NCBI GenBank assembly: GCA_910576335.1
Contig: CAJTIU010000043.1
Coordinates: forward strand, 1-36,455
Length of the DNA stretch: 36,455 bases
Direction of reading: 5' to 3'
From: Lachnospiraceae bacterium
Lineage (GTDB): Bacteria; Bacillota; Clostridia; Lachnospirales; Lachnospiraceae
Shown here: positions 1 through 6,289 of the stretch, one piece after another
Numbering within the stretch: position 1 is the stretch's first letter
Layout: every line of letters begins with the position of its first letter
Program-made: the position numbers and the translations under genes
Notes under the pieces: generated by a model
The model's input: only the letters and a program-made list of their open reading frames with translations
Told to the model about the DNA's origin: nothing
Databases searched by the model: none

Positions 1-1
1 T

Positions 2-49
2 AAGAAGTTAAAAGCACTTGGCTGGGAGGCCCCTGTAGTTGCCGCTTAA
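2..49 (+). CDS. C-terminal tail of an unrecognised gene (partial)
   Basis: The first reading frame is open from the left edge and ends at a TAA at 47-49, giving the tail KKLKALGWEAPVVAA. The stop is followed at once by an inverted repeat and a T-run, which is what the end of a real gene looks like. The tail alone is too short to identify the product. Confidence 0.4.
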   Translation, partial: KKLKALGWEAPVVAA

Positions 50-50
50 G

Positions 51-111
51 CCTGTCAGTTAAGTTCAAAATCAACCTTTTTAAGTTTGACAGGGGCAGTC
101 TGCGCTTTTTT
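51..111 (+). terminator. Possible intrinsic terminator
   Basis: CCTGTCA (51-57) pairs with TGACAGG (87-93), with a long A/T-rich loop between them. Six Ts follow at 106-111. It lies directly after the partial gene at the left edge. The loop is long and the gap from stem to T-run is 12 nt, so this is a weak call. Confidence 0.35.
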
Positions 112-132
112 AGTTACCCGAAAGGTTATGTT

Positions 133-240
133 TCATAGTAATGTACTGTTAATAAATGATATTAATTCTGTTTTATCCACATAAGTCTCCCGGACTGCAG
201 CCGCAAAACCCGCATTGCCGATATTCACATAATTACCCAC
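133..240 (-). pseudogene. Truncated 5' end of an AAA-ATPase-like gene (AAA-ATPase/DUF1703 type)
   Basis: A 35-codon frame starts at a GTG (238-240) preceded by AGAGGTG with 6-nt spacing, and ends at TGA (133-135). It reads (M)GNYVNIGNAGF, then YVDKTELISFINSTLL. This is the standard opening of the large clostridial AAA-ATPase-like family whose members run to about 500-580 aa, continue into a PRRFGKS-like P-loop and end in a PD-(D/E)XK domain. Here the frame stops before the P-loop and unrelated sequence follows. The promoter and ribosome binding site remain intact upstream, so a short transcript and peptide could still be made. I read it as a relic left by deletion. The family match is from recall of the N-terminal motif. 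Confidence 0.6.
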
Positions 241-260
241 AGAATACACCTCTTTCTGAA

Positions 261-329
261 ACGCTGCATAAAACAGGTTTTTTAAATTATAAATATTCTA
301 TCATGGCTCTTATTCTAAAGCAAGTTACT
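261..329 (-). repeat. About 70-nt promoter-bearing repeat, copy 1
   Basis: This stretch matches 14462-14532 in the same orientation at roughly 80-85 percent, with one gap, judged by eye. It contains the -35, the -10 and the first transcribed bases (conserved GCTGCAYAA and CAGGTT blocks on the plus strand). Copy 1 precedes an AAA-ATPase relic, copy 2 a GNAT gene. Confidence 0.65.
295..323 (-). promoter_or_regulatory. Promoter of the AAA-ATPase relic
   Basis: On the minus strand TTGCTT (323-318), a 17-nt spacer and TAGAAT (300-295) form a good sigma-A promoter aimed at the relic at 133-240. The same promoter with flanking sequence recurs at 14498-14526. Confidence 0.6.
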
Positions 330-447
330 AACCGGGGCAATATTTAAAGTTTTGCTACGCAGAAATTGCCCCTCACCCTTAGATCATGTTCTCACAAAAC
401 TCCGTCTAGCGCATTCCTGACCCGTGAATAGTAACGGTATTTTATCT
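330..447. other. Intergenic, no gene; carries one copy of a short dispersed motif
   Basis: Between the leftward relic promoter and the rightward operon promoter I see no coding frame with a ribosome binding site. The motif CCCGTGAATAGTAACGG at 421-437 is related to repeats at 14563-14576, 14625-14639 and 15417-15432. Confidence 0.5.
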
Positions 448-489
448 TAGAGCAATAAACTCTATTGACTTTCAGAGCAATAAACTCTA
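448..489 (+). promoter_or_regulatory. Two tandem palindromic operators at the operon promoter
   Basis: TAGAGCAATAAACTCTA (448-464) and CAGAGCAATAAACTCTA (473-489) are 25 nt apart and differ only in the first base. Each is a TAGAG-N7-CTCTA type palindrome. The first abuts the -35 box and the second fills the spacer and touches the -10, so a bound repressor would block RNA polymerase. No regulator gene is encoded next to them. Confidence 0.65.
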
Positions 490-493
490 AAAT
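465..493 (+). promoter_or_regulatory. Promoter of the ExbB/ExbD-like operon
   Basis: TTGACT (465-470), 17-nt spacer, TAAAAT (488-493). It is near consensus and lies about 110 nt ahead of the ExbB-like start and about 15-20 nt ahead of the leader ORF at 513. Confidence 0.7.
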
Positions 494-512
494 ATACATA
501 AATACATTTGAA

Positions 513-614
513 GTGGAACTAGATATTCCCTTGGCGAAACCGCTGATGATTGCACTTATGTTATTTGTTGATAATACAGCATTGGATAAAAAGGTGGAAA
601 ATGCAAATGAATAA
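513..614 (+). CDS. 33-codon leader ORF resembling the start of a vWA protein
   Basis: A GTG-started frame reads (V)ELDIPLAKPLMIALML, then VDNTALDKKVENANE and stop. The stop overlaps the next gene as ATGAATAA (607-614), a usual sign of translational coupling. The sequence resembles the first strand of TerY-like von Willebrand A proteins (...IPLxRPLPVxLLLDxSGSM..KIexLNeA). Here the metal-ion site DxSxS is replaced by DNTAL and the rest of the domain is absent. No convincing ribosome binding site precedes the GTG, and the frame stays open upstream without an ATG. It could be a relic, a coupling leader peptide, or chance. The coding-like residue pattern and the stop/start overlap favour one of the first two. 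Confidence 0.35.
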   Translation: MELDIPLAKPLMIALMLFVDNTALDKKVENANE

Positions 615-1071
615 TTATGCCATTATAGCCCAGAAAATGTTAGAGAGTATTTTTGGTAGTGATATATTTATATTGTTTGCAGGAATCGCAACTTTGGTAT
701 TTATGATAAGTACTCTTCTGCTAGCTAACGCAATTAAGCGTCGTACAAAAGAGTGGGAAAAAAATAAAAATGTACAGTTCTCCAAATTTCTTTTACATGG
801 TACAAGCATGTTTTATACATTATTTGTAACCTTTATTTCAATATTTCCACTTCTAGGTATGCTTGGAACTGTATTTGGATTGCTAGGTCTGGATTTGGCA
901 AGTGGTGACATGGAAAATATAAAAAACAATTTCTTCATTGCATTAACATCAACAGCCTGGGGTATTATCTTTTCAATAATTTTCAAAATATTTCATGCAT
1001 TCATTTCTGATAACGTAGATGAACAGATTGAAACAGCTAAAAAATTAGCAGAAGAAATTGAAAAAGAATAG
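607..1071 (+). CDS. ExbB/TolQ/MotA-type proton channel protein
   Basis: 154 aa. The start is set at ATG 607 because AAGGTGG (591-597) lies 9 nt upstream; ATG 601 would be too close. An N-terminal membrane helix (about residues 17-38) precedes a basic cytoplasmic stretch. Then come two helices carrying the family signature: FPLLGMLGTVFGLL about halfway, then ALTSTAWGIIFSIIF near residues 119-133. The C-terminus is a charged amphipathic helix. Family members form the pentameric stator of ion-driven motors (ExbB, TolQ, MotA). Membrane location is clear. Motor function is inferred, supported by the next gene, which carries the partner aspartate. It is shorter than typical ExbB (about 240 aa) and keeps only the core. 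Confidence 0.8.
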   Translation: MNNYAIIAQKMLESIFGSDIFILFAGIATLVFMISTLLLANAIKRRTKEWEKNKNVQFSKFLLHGTSMFYTLFVTFISIFPLLGMLGTVFGLLGLDLASGDMENIKNNFFIALTSTAWGIIFSIIFKIFHAFISDNVDEQIETAKKLAEEIEKE

Positions 1072-1092
1072 GAAGAATATGAAGGTAACACT

Positions 1093-1674
1093 ATGAAAAA
1101 ACGAGATGTAATATTGGATTTTACTTCTCTATTGGATGTGACACTTATTGTAATCTTCTTTTTTGTGCTGTTTAGTCATTTGGATGGTGAAGAAAATAAA
1201 GCACGTACAGATGCAAAGGTGCACGAAGTAGAGGTTGCTATACAAGAAGCAGAAAGCAGAGAGAAAGTAGCAGTCGAAATGGAAAAACAACTTGAGGACG
1301 AAATTGCAATTGTACAAGAATACAGTGATAGACAGGCATCAAATATTTCCGAGATACTTGAATTTAATCAGAGCGAAAATATAAAAATAATACTTGATAT
1401 GAATTCCGATAATTGGAGTGTAAGGGTTGTTAAAGGTGATTCGGTTATTTCAACAATAGAGGAAAATGATAATATTGGTTTTGGTCTGAAAAACGCATTG
1501 TCAAACGCTAAATATGATAATACAAAAACCATATTTTGCGACTTCGTATTTGATGGCAGTTTGCCTGGGACAGCATCGGCATATCGCAAAATAAAAAAAG
1601 GGATTGAGGATGTTTCTAAAGAATATAGATATTTTTATTCATCAGAAACAGACTTATCCGTTGGAGGAGAATAA
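1093..1674 (+). CDS. ExbD/TolR/MotB-like protein with membrane aspartate and coiled coil
   Basis: 193 aa, starting 21 nt after the ExbB-like gene; GGAAGAATATGAAGG lies upstream. Residues 1-15 are cytoplasmic. One membrane helix (about 9-27) contains SLLDVTLIVIFFFVLF, matching the PLLDVVFxLLIFF pattern of ExbD/TolR, in which the aspartate (Asp15 here) is the proton-carrying residue. A highly charged coiled coil (about 35-90) and an extracytoplasmic alpha/beta domain (about 95-190) follow. No OmpA-type peptidoglycan-binding motif is visible, so MotB or ZorB identity is not supported. Together with the preceding gene it forms a minimal ExbB/ExbD pair, which is unusual in a bacterium without an outer membrane. 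Confidence 0.75.
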   Translation: MKKRDVILDFTSLLDVTLIVIFFFVLFSHLDGEENKARTDAKVHEVEVAIQEAESREKVAVEMEKQLEDEIAIVQEYSDRQASNISEILEFNQSENIKIILDMNSDNWSVRVVKGDSVISTIEENDNIGFGLKNALSNAKYDNTKTIFCDFVFDGSLPGTASAYRKIKKGIEDVSKEYRYFYSSETDLSVGGE

Positions 1675-1677
1675 CAA

Positions 1678-2100
1678 ATGAAAAAAATATTTAAAATATT
1701 ACTATTATTATTTGTAGCGGTTGCTATTGCAGTTATATTGGGAATTGGCTTTGGCTTTGGAAAAGGTACCGGAGACGGGAATGACGATTGGAGTGCTAAA
1801 ACTACACAAAAAGAGACAGTGAAAGCTGAAAAAGATGTGATTGATAAATATGTTGAGACTGAGCAGAATGATAATGAAACAGATGCTAACAAGGAGGTGG
1901 AAATTTTTAAGATTAGTGTGGTTGGCAATGAATACTTCTATGGAAATGAAAGAACCTCCTTAGATGATTTTATCACAAAGGTTAAAGAAGCAGAAAGTGA
2001 TGTTAATGTTGAAATAAAAGATGATAATGCATCATTAAAAACTTATAAAAAACTTATAGAACAATTGGAAAAATCGAAAATTCCATTTACCGAAGAATAG
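1678..2100 (+). CDS. Membrane-anchored protein with an ExbD/TolR-like outer domain, no membrane aspartate
   Basis: 140 aa, starting 3 nt after the previous stop. Residues 5-28 form a membrane anchor ending in a glycine-rich GFGFGKGTGDG stretch with no acidic residue inside the helix. An acidic linker follows (about 35-75). Residues about 77-138 read VEIFKISVVGNEYFYGNE, then a helix, then VNVEIKDDNASLKTYKKL. That order (strand, Y-containing strand, helix, strand ending in D, then a tyrosine-containing helix ending KSKIPF) follows the periplasmic domain of ExbD/TolR. It therefore looks like the outer half of an ExbD protein on a separate anchor. The fold match is by pattern only. Confidence 0.6.
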   Translation: MKKIFKILLLLFVAVAIAVILGIGFGFGKGTGDGNDDWSAKTTQKETVKAEKDVIDKYVETEQNDNETDANKEVEIFKISVVGNEYFYGNERTSLDDFITKVKEAESDVNVEIKDDNASLKTYKKLIEQLEKSKIPFTEE

Positions 2101-2112
2101 ATGGAGGAATTT

Positions 2113-2688
2113 ATGAATGTATTTGAAAAATATCTAATTGTTGTAAATGTAGTTGGATTTTTGATGTATTTCATTAGCTTTTTACTCTATAAGCTTACTA
2201 AATCTGTTAATGTTGATAAGATATTAATTTTGGTATCGTTGGCGGGCGGTTCATTAGGAATGTTCTTATTCATCATACTCTTTGACAGGAAATCGGTAAA
2301 AGAAAATATGATGTTGAGAGTATTTCTGCTATGCATAATGATTATACAAATTGTTATTGTACTGTTTCTTAAGGGTGCGCATGGGGAACAATTAACATTT
2401 GCGTTTTGGAAGTTTTTTGGAAAATATAAAATTCTTATTGTATATTGGGTGATAATAAACTTTATTTCTTTTGCCGCTTTTGCAATTGATAAAATAAACG
2501 CAATTGAGGGAAAGTACAGGATTAGAATTCTTACTTTGCTGGGATTAGCATTTATCGGTGGCTCGGTTGGTGCATTGCTTGGAATGTACCTATTAAGACA
2601 TAAAACTAAGATCAACTATTTTACAGTGGGAATCCCTCTAATTATGATAATGCAGGTTGTGGTTTTATTTTTTTTGATGAATATCTGA
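2113..2688 (+). CDS. Duplicated DUF1294 membrane protein
   Basis: 191 aa. The start is ATG 2113, because GGAGG at 2103-2107 lies 5 nt upstream; the earlier ATG at 2101 overlaps that site. There are two homologous halves. The second (about residues 105-191) is a clear DUF1294 unit: NFISFAAFAIDKINA, then GGSVGALLGMYLLRHKTK, then a PLIMIMQ helix. The first (about 5-85) keeps AGGSLGMFLFIILFDRKSVK but has lost the DK and RHKT residues. About six membrane segments are predicted. The role of DUF1294 is unknown. As the last gene of the ExbB/ExbD-like operon it may be an assembly or channel partner. Confidence 0.75.
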   Translation: MNVFEKYLIVVNVVGFLMYFISFLLYKLTKSVNVDKILILVSLAGGSLGMFLFIILFDRKSVKENMMLRVFLLCIMIIQIVIVLFLKGAHGEQLTFAFWKFFGKYKILIVYWVIINFISFAAFAIDKINAIEGKYRIRILTLLGLAFIGGSVGALLGMYLLRHKTKINYFTVGIPLIMIMQVVVLFFLMNI

Positions 2689-2810
2689 ACCAGTCCCGAC
2701 GATACACTGGACCGGAAGATTATTTTCCAGCCATGGTATTTATCAGAAGCCCAAAAGACCGCTTACGAGATTGGATGATGATAATATGCTTATTGGAATA
2801 AAAACATAAA

Positions 2811-2844
2811 GGGACTGCCGCATCATGAGCTGGTGCGGCAGTCC
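2811..2844. terminator. Bidirectional intrinsic terminator between convergent operons
   Basis: GGACTGCCGCA (2812-2822) pairs with TGCGGCAGTCC (2834-2844) as an 11-bp stem. On the minus strand it is followed by CTTTATGTTTTT, on the plus strand by TCTTCT. It lies 16 nt past the end of the leftward amidoligase operon and also serves the rightward membrane operon. Confidence 0.75.
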
Positions 2845-2859
2845 TCTTCTATCCCTGGC

Positions 2860-3786
2860 CTACTTTTCAATCAGTTTAATCACCGCAGTATTGGCATATG
2901 TCAGCGGTTCATTATGCACAAAAAAAGCAACCCTGCCCAAAGGGGCATAGAGTGTTTCCAGAATATCTCCTTCATACGGATTTATAATATTTGCCAGGGG
3001 CTGCCCTGCCTCCACCTTCTGTCCTGCCTTGATCATAGGCTCAAAAATACCGGATTTTGCTGTTTTTATAAGTGTCAGATCCGCATCATGCACCACCTTT
3101 GAAGTCAGCTCATAAGGCACACTGTACTTTATCATTCCCTGCCGGGACAAAAAATTCATGACTGCAAGGACCGCCTGTCCTGCACTGTTCTGATCAATGC
3201 GTGAGGTCGTAGAGGTATATAGTGAAAATGCCTGGGTATCCCACACCTGCCAGTTGTAATTCAGAGTCGTCGTATCATACGGCCTCACTTTACGGAGCAC
3301 CACATAGGGCAGGCCAAACTGCTTTGCTGTCTCCGGCTTACTGAAGCCTTCGTCCATGATCCGCACATGGGGGACAAAATCTCCCGGCATATAAAAGGAT
3401 GTAAACTGAATTCCAAACTGATATCCTGAGATTTCCCGGAATACCCCGTCTGCAATTCTCTGGGTTGTCTCACCCAGATCATATCCAGGGAACATCCGGT
3501 TAATGTCTGTATTGTCTGTTGGCCAGAATCTTTTCTGAATATTCATGGAATACGGGTTAATGGAGGGCAGAATCAGGATTTTATGTCCGTCCACAATTCT
3601 CCCCTCTTCCTCCAGCTGCTTCATTTTCCTTACCAGCCTGGAACAGCAGTACAGCTGCTGCACTTCATTTCCCCTGGAGCTTCCCACAATACAGAGTGAC
3701 TTTTCCCCTGTTCCGAATTCATATCCCGTCACACGGAATGCGTCCCGGTACAGACCTTTCATTTCATAAATCAATCTTTTATTCAT
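2860..3786 (-). CDS. AspA/AstE-family protein with a lost zinc site (probable pseudoenzyme)
   Basis: 308 aa from ATG 3786, which lies 9 nt after GAAGAAGG; a GTG at 3792 is an alternative. It overlaps the end of its paralogue at 3779. Both proteins share an order of nucleoside-like N-terminal strand, NPxG/NPYS, D(I/M)NRxFPG and a C-terminal beta domain. In this copy the usual HGxE zinc motif reads SSRGNE (His to Arg), the DIH motif reads GIQ (Asp to Gly, His to Gln), and the catalytic VVEMG segment is missing. Two of three metal ligands and probably the catalytic Glu are gone. The rest of the fold, including INRMFPG and the final domain, is intact with no frame damage, so it is conserved for something other than zinc hydrolysis. 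A regulatory or substrate-binding partner of the active paralogue is the likely role. Confidence 0.7.
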   Translation of the reverse strand: MNKRLIYEMKGLYRDAFRVTGYEFGTGEKSLCIVGSSRGNEVQQLYCCSRLVRKMKQLEEEGRIVDGHKILILPSINPYSMNIQKRFWPTDNTDINRMFPGYDLGETTQRIADGVFREISGYQFGIQFTSFYMPGDFVPHVRIMDEGFSKPETAKQFGLPYVVLRKVRPYDTTTLNYNWQVWDTQAFSLYTSTTSRIDQNSAGQAVLAVMNFLSRQGMIKYSVPYELTSKVVHDADLTLIKTAKSGIFEPMIKAGQKVEAGQPLANIINPYEGDILETLYAPLGRVAFFVHNEPLTYANTAVIKLIEK

Positions 3787-4729
3787 AACCACATACCTTC
3801 TTCTTTAACAGCCGCCCCATAAGAGATCCCTCCAGCACAATCGGATAATCCCTTATAGTAAACAGCATTCCATCCTCCGGAGCCCGTACCTCATCCAGTA
3901 CCTTTCCGCAGAGTGGATCTACAATCCGCCCTATGGTTTCATTTCTCTTAAGCTTTGCGCCATGCTGCACGGACGGGATAAACACGCCTCCTACGCTGGC
4001 ATTCAGATAGCTGACATCTTCTGGATTTCTCGAAATAACCGGTTTTCTCACCGGCTTTACCTCTCCGCTCCATATTCCCATCTTGTGCATTAAATGAAAG
4101 ATTCCATCTACCATCTGATTGCCATATGCCTGTGTAATGCGCATCCCCACACCCATTTCCACTACCAGCACCGGTGTGCCGGTATGGTTCAGGCTGTAGG
4201 CAAAGGTAGATTCCAACACCGTACTGGCTCCATGGATCCATATCAGATCGACATTGCTTTCCTCTGCCATAGGAACAAGCGTATCCTGATGCAGCTCATT
4301 AATGCGGATCTGCGGTATTTCTGTCAGGTAAATGTTGCTGGCATGAATATCCAGCACACAGTCTGAGCCTGCCACATCCTCCATAATCCGCGCAATCACA
4401 TATTCCATCATGCTTCCGTCAATATCTCCTGGAAACAGGCGGTTCATATCCAGGTCAAACGCAGGGATTCCCCTGGTAATAGAATCAATTCCCAGAGGAT
4501 TCATTGCCGGATAGATGTCTACAATCCCTGTCAGGCACTCCCTCTGCTGTTCGATACGGCGCTGAAGTTCAAAGCAGACATACTGCCCCTCCAGCTCGTC
4601 TCCATGGATTCCTGTCACAATACTGATACGCTTCAGTCCCTTTTCCCCGCCCTCTGGCTTCAGCCGGTTTCTTTGGATCCCAAGCCTTTCATCCACCGGA
4701 AGACCCACAGATGCTATTGTCTTTCTCAT
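3779..4729 (-). CDS. Succinylglutamate desuccinylase/aspartoacylase-family zinc hydrolase
   Basis: 316 aa. The M14-like AspA/AstE fold is shown by GIHGDE (His42, Glu45 as zinc ligands), NPLG (78-81), DLDMNRLFPG (92-101, substrate-binding Arg97), LDIHAS (His129, third ligand) and VVEMG (catalytic Glu191). A C-terminal beta domain (about 235-310) is also typical. The family removes N-acyl groups from amino acids or cleaves small amides. The ATP-grasp, alpha-E and transglutaminase neighbours suggest it trims or releases the product of an amidoligase rather than working in arginine or aspartate catabolism. GTAATAAAAATG precedes it without a strong ribosome site. Its partner at 2860-3786 is a diverged copy. 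Confidence 0.8.
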   Translation of the reverse strand: MRKTIASVGLPVDERLGIQRNRLKPEGGEKGLKRISIVTGIHGDELEGQYVCFELQRRIEQQRECLTGIVDIYPAMNPLGIDSITRGIPAFDLDMNRLFPGDIDGSMMEYVIARIMEDVAGSDCVLDIHASNIYLTEIPQIRINELHQDTLVPMAEESNVDLIWIHGASTVLESTFAYSLNHTGTPVLVVEMGVGMRITQAYGNQMVDGIFHLMHKMGIWSGEVKPVRKPVISRNPEDVSYLNASVGGVFIPSVQHGAKLKRNETIGRIVDPLCGKVLDEVRAPEDGMLFTIRDYPIVLEGSLMGRLLKKKVCGYE

Positions 4730-4747
4730 TTTTATTACTCCTGTTTT

Positions 4748-5530
4748 TTATCCTTTTTCAGTGACACTGACACTGATCTGCTGTGTCTGTATTCCGCCGC
4801 CGTGCATGACTCCCCGGTTGATCTCACAGTCCCCTGCATCACGGCCTACTCCCAGTTTAATATGGGAGTCTGTTACAACCAGATTATTTGTCGGATCAAA
4901 TGCATACCACCCGTTTTCACACAAAAGTTCTGCCCATGCATGGCTGTATCCCTCTCCCACAAGCATTCCGCAGACATAACGTGCCGGAATTCCTTCCAGG
5001 CGCGCAAGTGCAATCATGATATGGGCATAATCCTGGCAGACCCCTCTTCCTAACCTCCATGCCTCCTCCGCAGTCGTATGGATATCCGTTACGTTTTTTT
5101 CATATGCATAATCCTGATACAGCCGGTGCATCAGTGCAGCGCCTTTCTCATATGCACTGCCCGTCAGCTTAAGAGTCCTGTAATAGGCCGCAAGCTCTTC
5201 TCCCGGTACGGCGAGGCCATGGGGATAGCGGAACAATCCCAGCATAGCTTCCTTTCCTTTGGATTCGCACGCTGTACGGTTCACAGACACGTCCCCTGCA
5301 ATATGGAAAGAGAAGTCCGTATGGTCTCCTTCGACTCTACCGTACAAAATCTGATTGCCGAAGGAATCCCGGCTCCTGCCGGGATCCTCCTTTGCCGATA
5401 AAGTAATCTCCGTCTTTTCCAGCCTCTGCCGGTCTGTATCCGGCGGTATGCATTTTATAGTGTAATGGCAGGTACTGACCGGCTCCGAATAATGAATCTG
5501 CATTGTATAATCAAAATGTAACCTCTTCAC
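4748..5530 (-). CDS. Transglutaminase-like cysteine peptidase of an amidoligase operon
   Basis: 260 aa with an N-terminal beta domain of the bacterial transglutaminase type (about 1-125) and a C-terminal transglutaminase core. The catalytic triad is visible: Cys165 in GRGVCQDYAH, His197 in YSHAWAE and Asp212 in FDPTNN. The closing CEINRGVMHGGG motif is also typical of the family found beside circularly permuted ATP-grasp and alpha-E genes. Such proteins are predicted to cleave or transfer the amide bonds made by the ligase. It lies 84 nt after the alpha-E gene and 18 nt before the AspA/AstE pair, all in one direction. Confidence 0.85.
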   Translation of the reverse strand: MKRLHFDYTMQIHYSEPVSTCHYTIKCIPPDTDRQRLEKTEITLSAKEDPGRSRDSFGNQILYGRVEGDHTDFSFHIAGDVSVNRTACESKGKEAMLGLFRYPHGLAVPGEELAAYYRTLKLTGSAYEKGAALMHRLYQDYAYEKNVTDIHTTAEEAWRLGRGVCQDYAHIMIALARLEGIPARYVCGMLVGEGYSHAWAELLCENGWYAFDPTNNLVVTDSHIKLGVGRDAGDCEINRGVMHGGGIQTQQISVSVTEKG

Positions 5531-5614
5531 TTGCTATCTGCTCCTTAGAATAAAGAATGTATTTCGGCATATTCTCATGATACACGGATTGTTCCGTGCT
5601 AACGCACTACACAA

Positions 5615-6289
5615 TCATAAAATAGTCTCTGCTTCATGCACTACTTTATAATAATCAATTTCCGGCTTTTCTACAAGCTCTTTCATATATTTTATCTTTT
5701 CCGCGTCATATCTGATGCCGCTCCTTGCAACTCTCGGCTCCAGCCTGCAGATTTCACGATACAGTTCTTTCCTCCCCACGCCGAGCCGGGCATACAGATC
5801 CAGCCGTTCAATACGCTTTCCCGTTTTGATGATATTGCGAGTCTGCTCACTGTCAATATTGTCATCTGCAATTCCCCAGAACGCAAGAATATTATCCATC
5901 ACACGCTGCAGCTCTATGAACGGCGCACGGCTGATCTTCGCCTTATTCATTGCATAGATGGCAAGCTGGATGTATGACAACGCTTCTGAACCGATCTCCT
6001 CCCGCAGCATAATCGCATTGTCATATGCACGGTTCAGGTTGCTGAATATGGAATCCGGATTTTCTTCATCAAACGGATACTTTTCCTTAAACACCTCTTT
6101 GGAGCCATAAATATCCGGAATATCGATCATCTGGCAGAAGCGCGCATATGCGTTTTCCCCCTCATTCTTTCCCTCGTCAATCATTGTATCATAGCTGCTG
6201 TAGTATAGCCGGAGCGTTGTATATACGCGCTCTGTATATCTGCCCAGCCAAAGCAGACGGACTGTCTGTTCTACTGAGATAATACCCAT
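5615..6289 (-). CDS. Alpha-E domain protein (DUF403)
   Basis: 224 aa, nearly all helical. It opens MGIISVEQTVRLLWLGRYTE, matching the LYWLGRYxERAE signature of alpha-E proteins, and keeps the later AFWGIADDNID segment. It is shorter than the usual 300 residues or so, the missing part being at the C-terminus. The ATG lies inside the end of the ATP-grasp gene (19-nt overlap), so the two are translationally coupled. Alpha-E proteins are found almost only beside circularly permuted ATP-grasp enzymes and are thought to be their partner. No biochemical activity is established as far as I know. Confidence 0.85.
   Translation of the reverse strand: MGIISVEQTVRLLWLGRYTERVYTTLRLYYSSYDTMIDEGKNEGENAYARFCQMIDIPDIYGSKEVFKEKYPFDEENPDSIFSNLNRAYDNAIMLREEIGSEALSYIQLAIYAMNKAKISRAPFIELQRVMDNILAFWGIADDNIDSEQTRNIIKTGKRIERLDLYARLGVGRKELYREICRLEPRVARSGIRYDAEKIKYMKELVEKPEIDYYKVVHEAETIL

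Noticed and set aside
156-347. 63-codon plus-strand frame near the left edge
   Set aside because: It is antisense to the AAA-ATPase relic and its promoter, and has no ribosome binding site.
607-2688. Assignment of the ExbB/ExbD-like operon as a Zorya defence system
   Set aside because: No zorC, zorD or zorE gene follows, the second protein has no OmpA-type peptidoglycan-binding domain, and the ExbB-like protein lacks the long cytoplasmic tail of ZorA.
3948-4241. 97-codon frame within the zinc hydrolase gene
   Set aside because: It lies wholly inside a well-supported gene in another frame and its composition is typical of a shadow frame.
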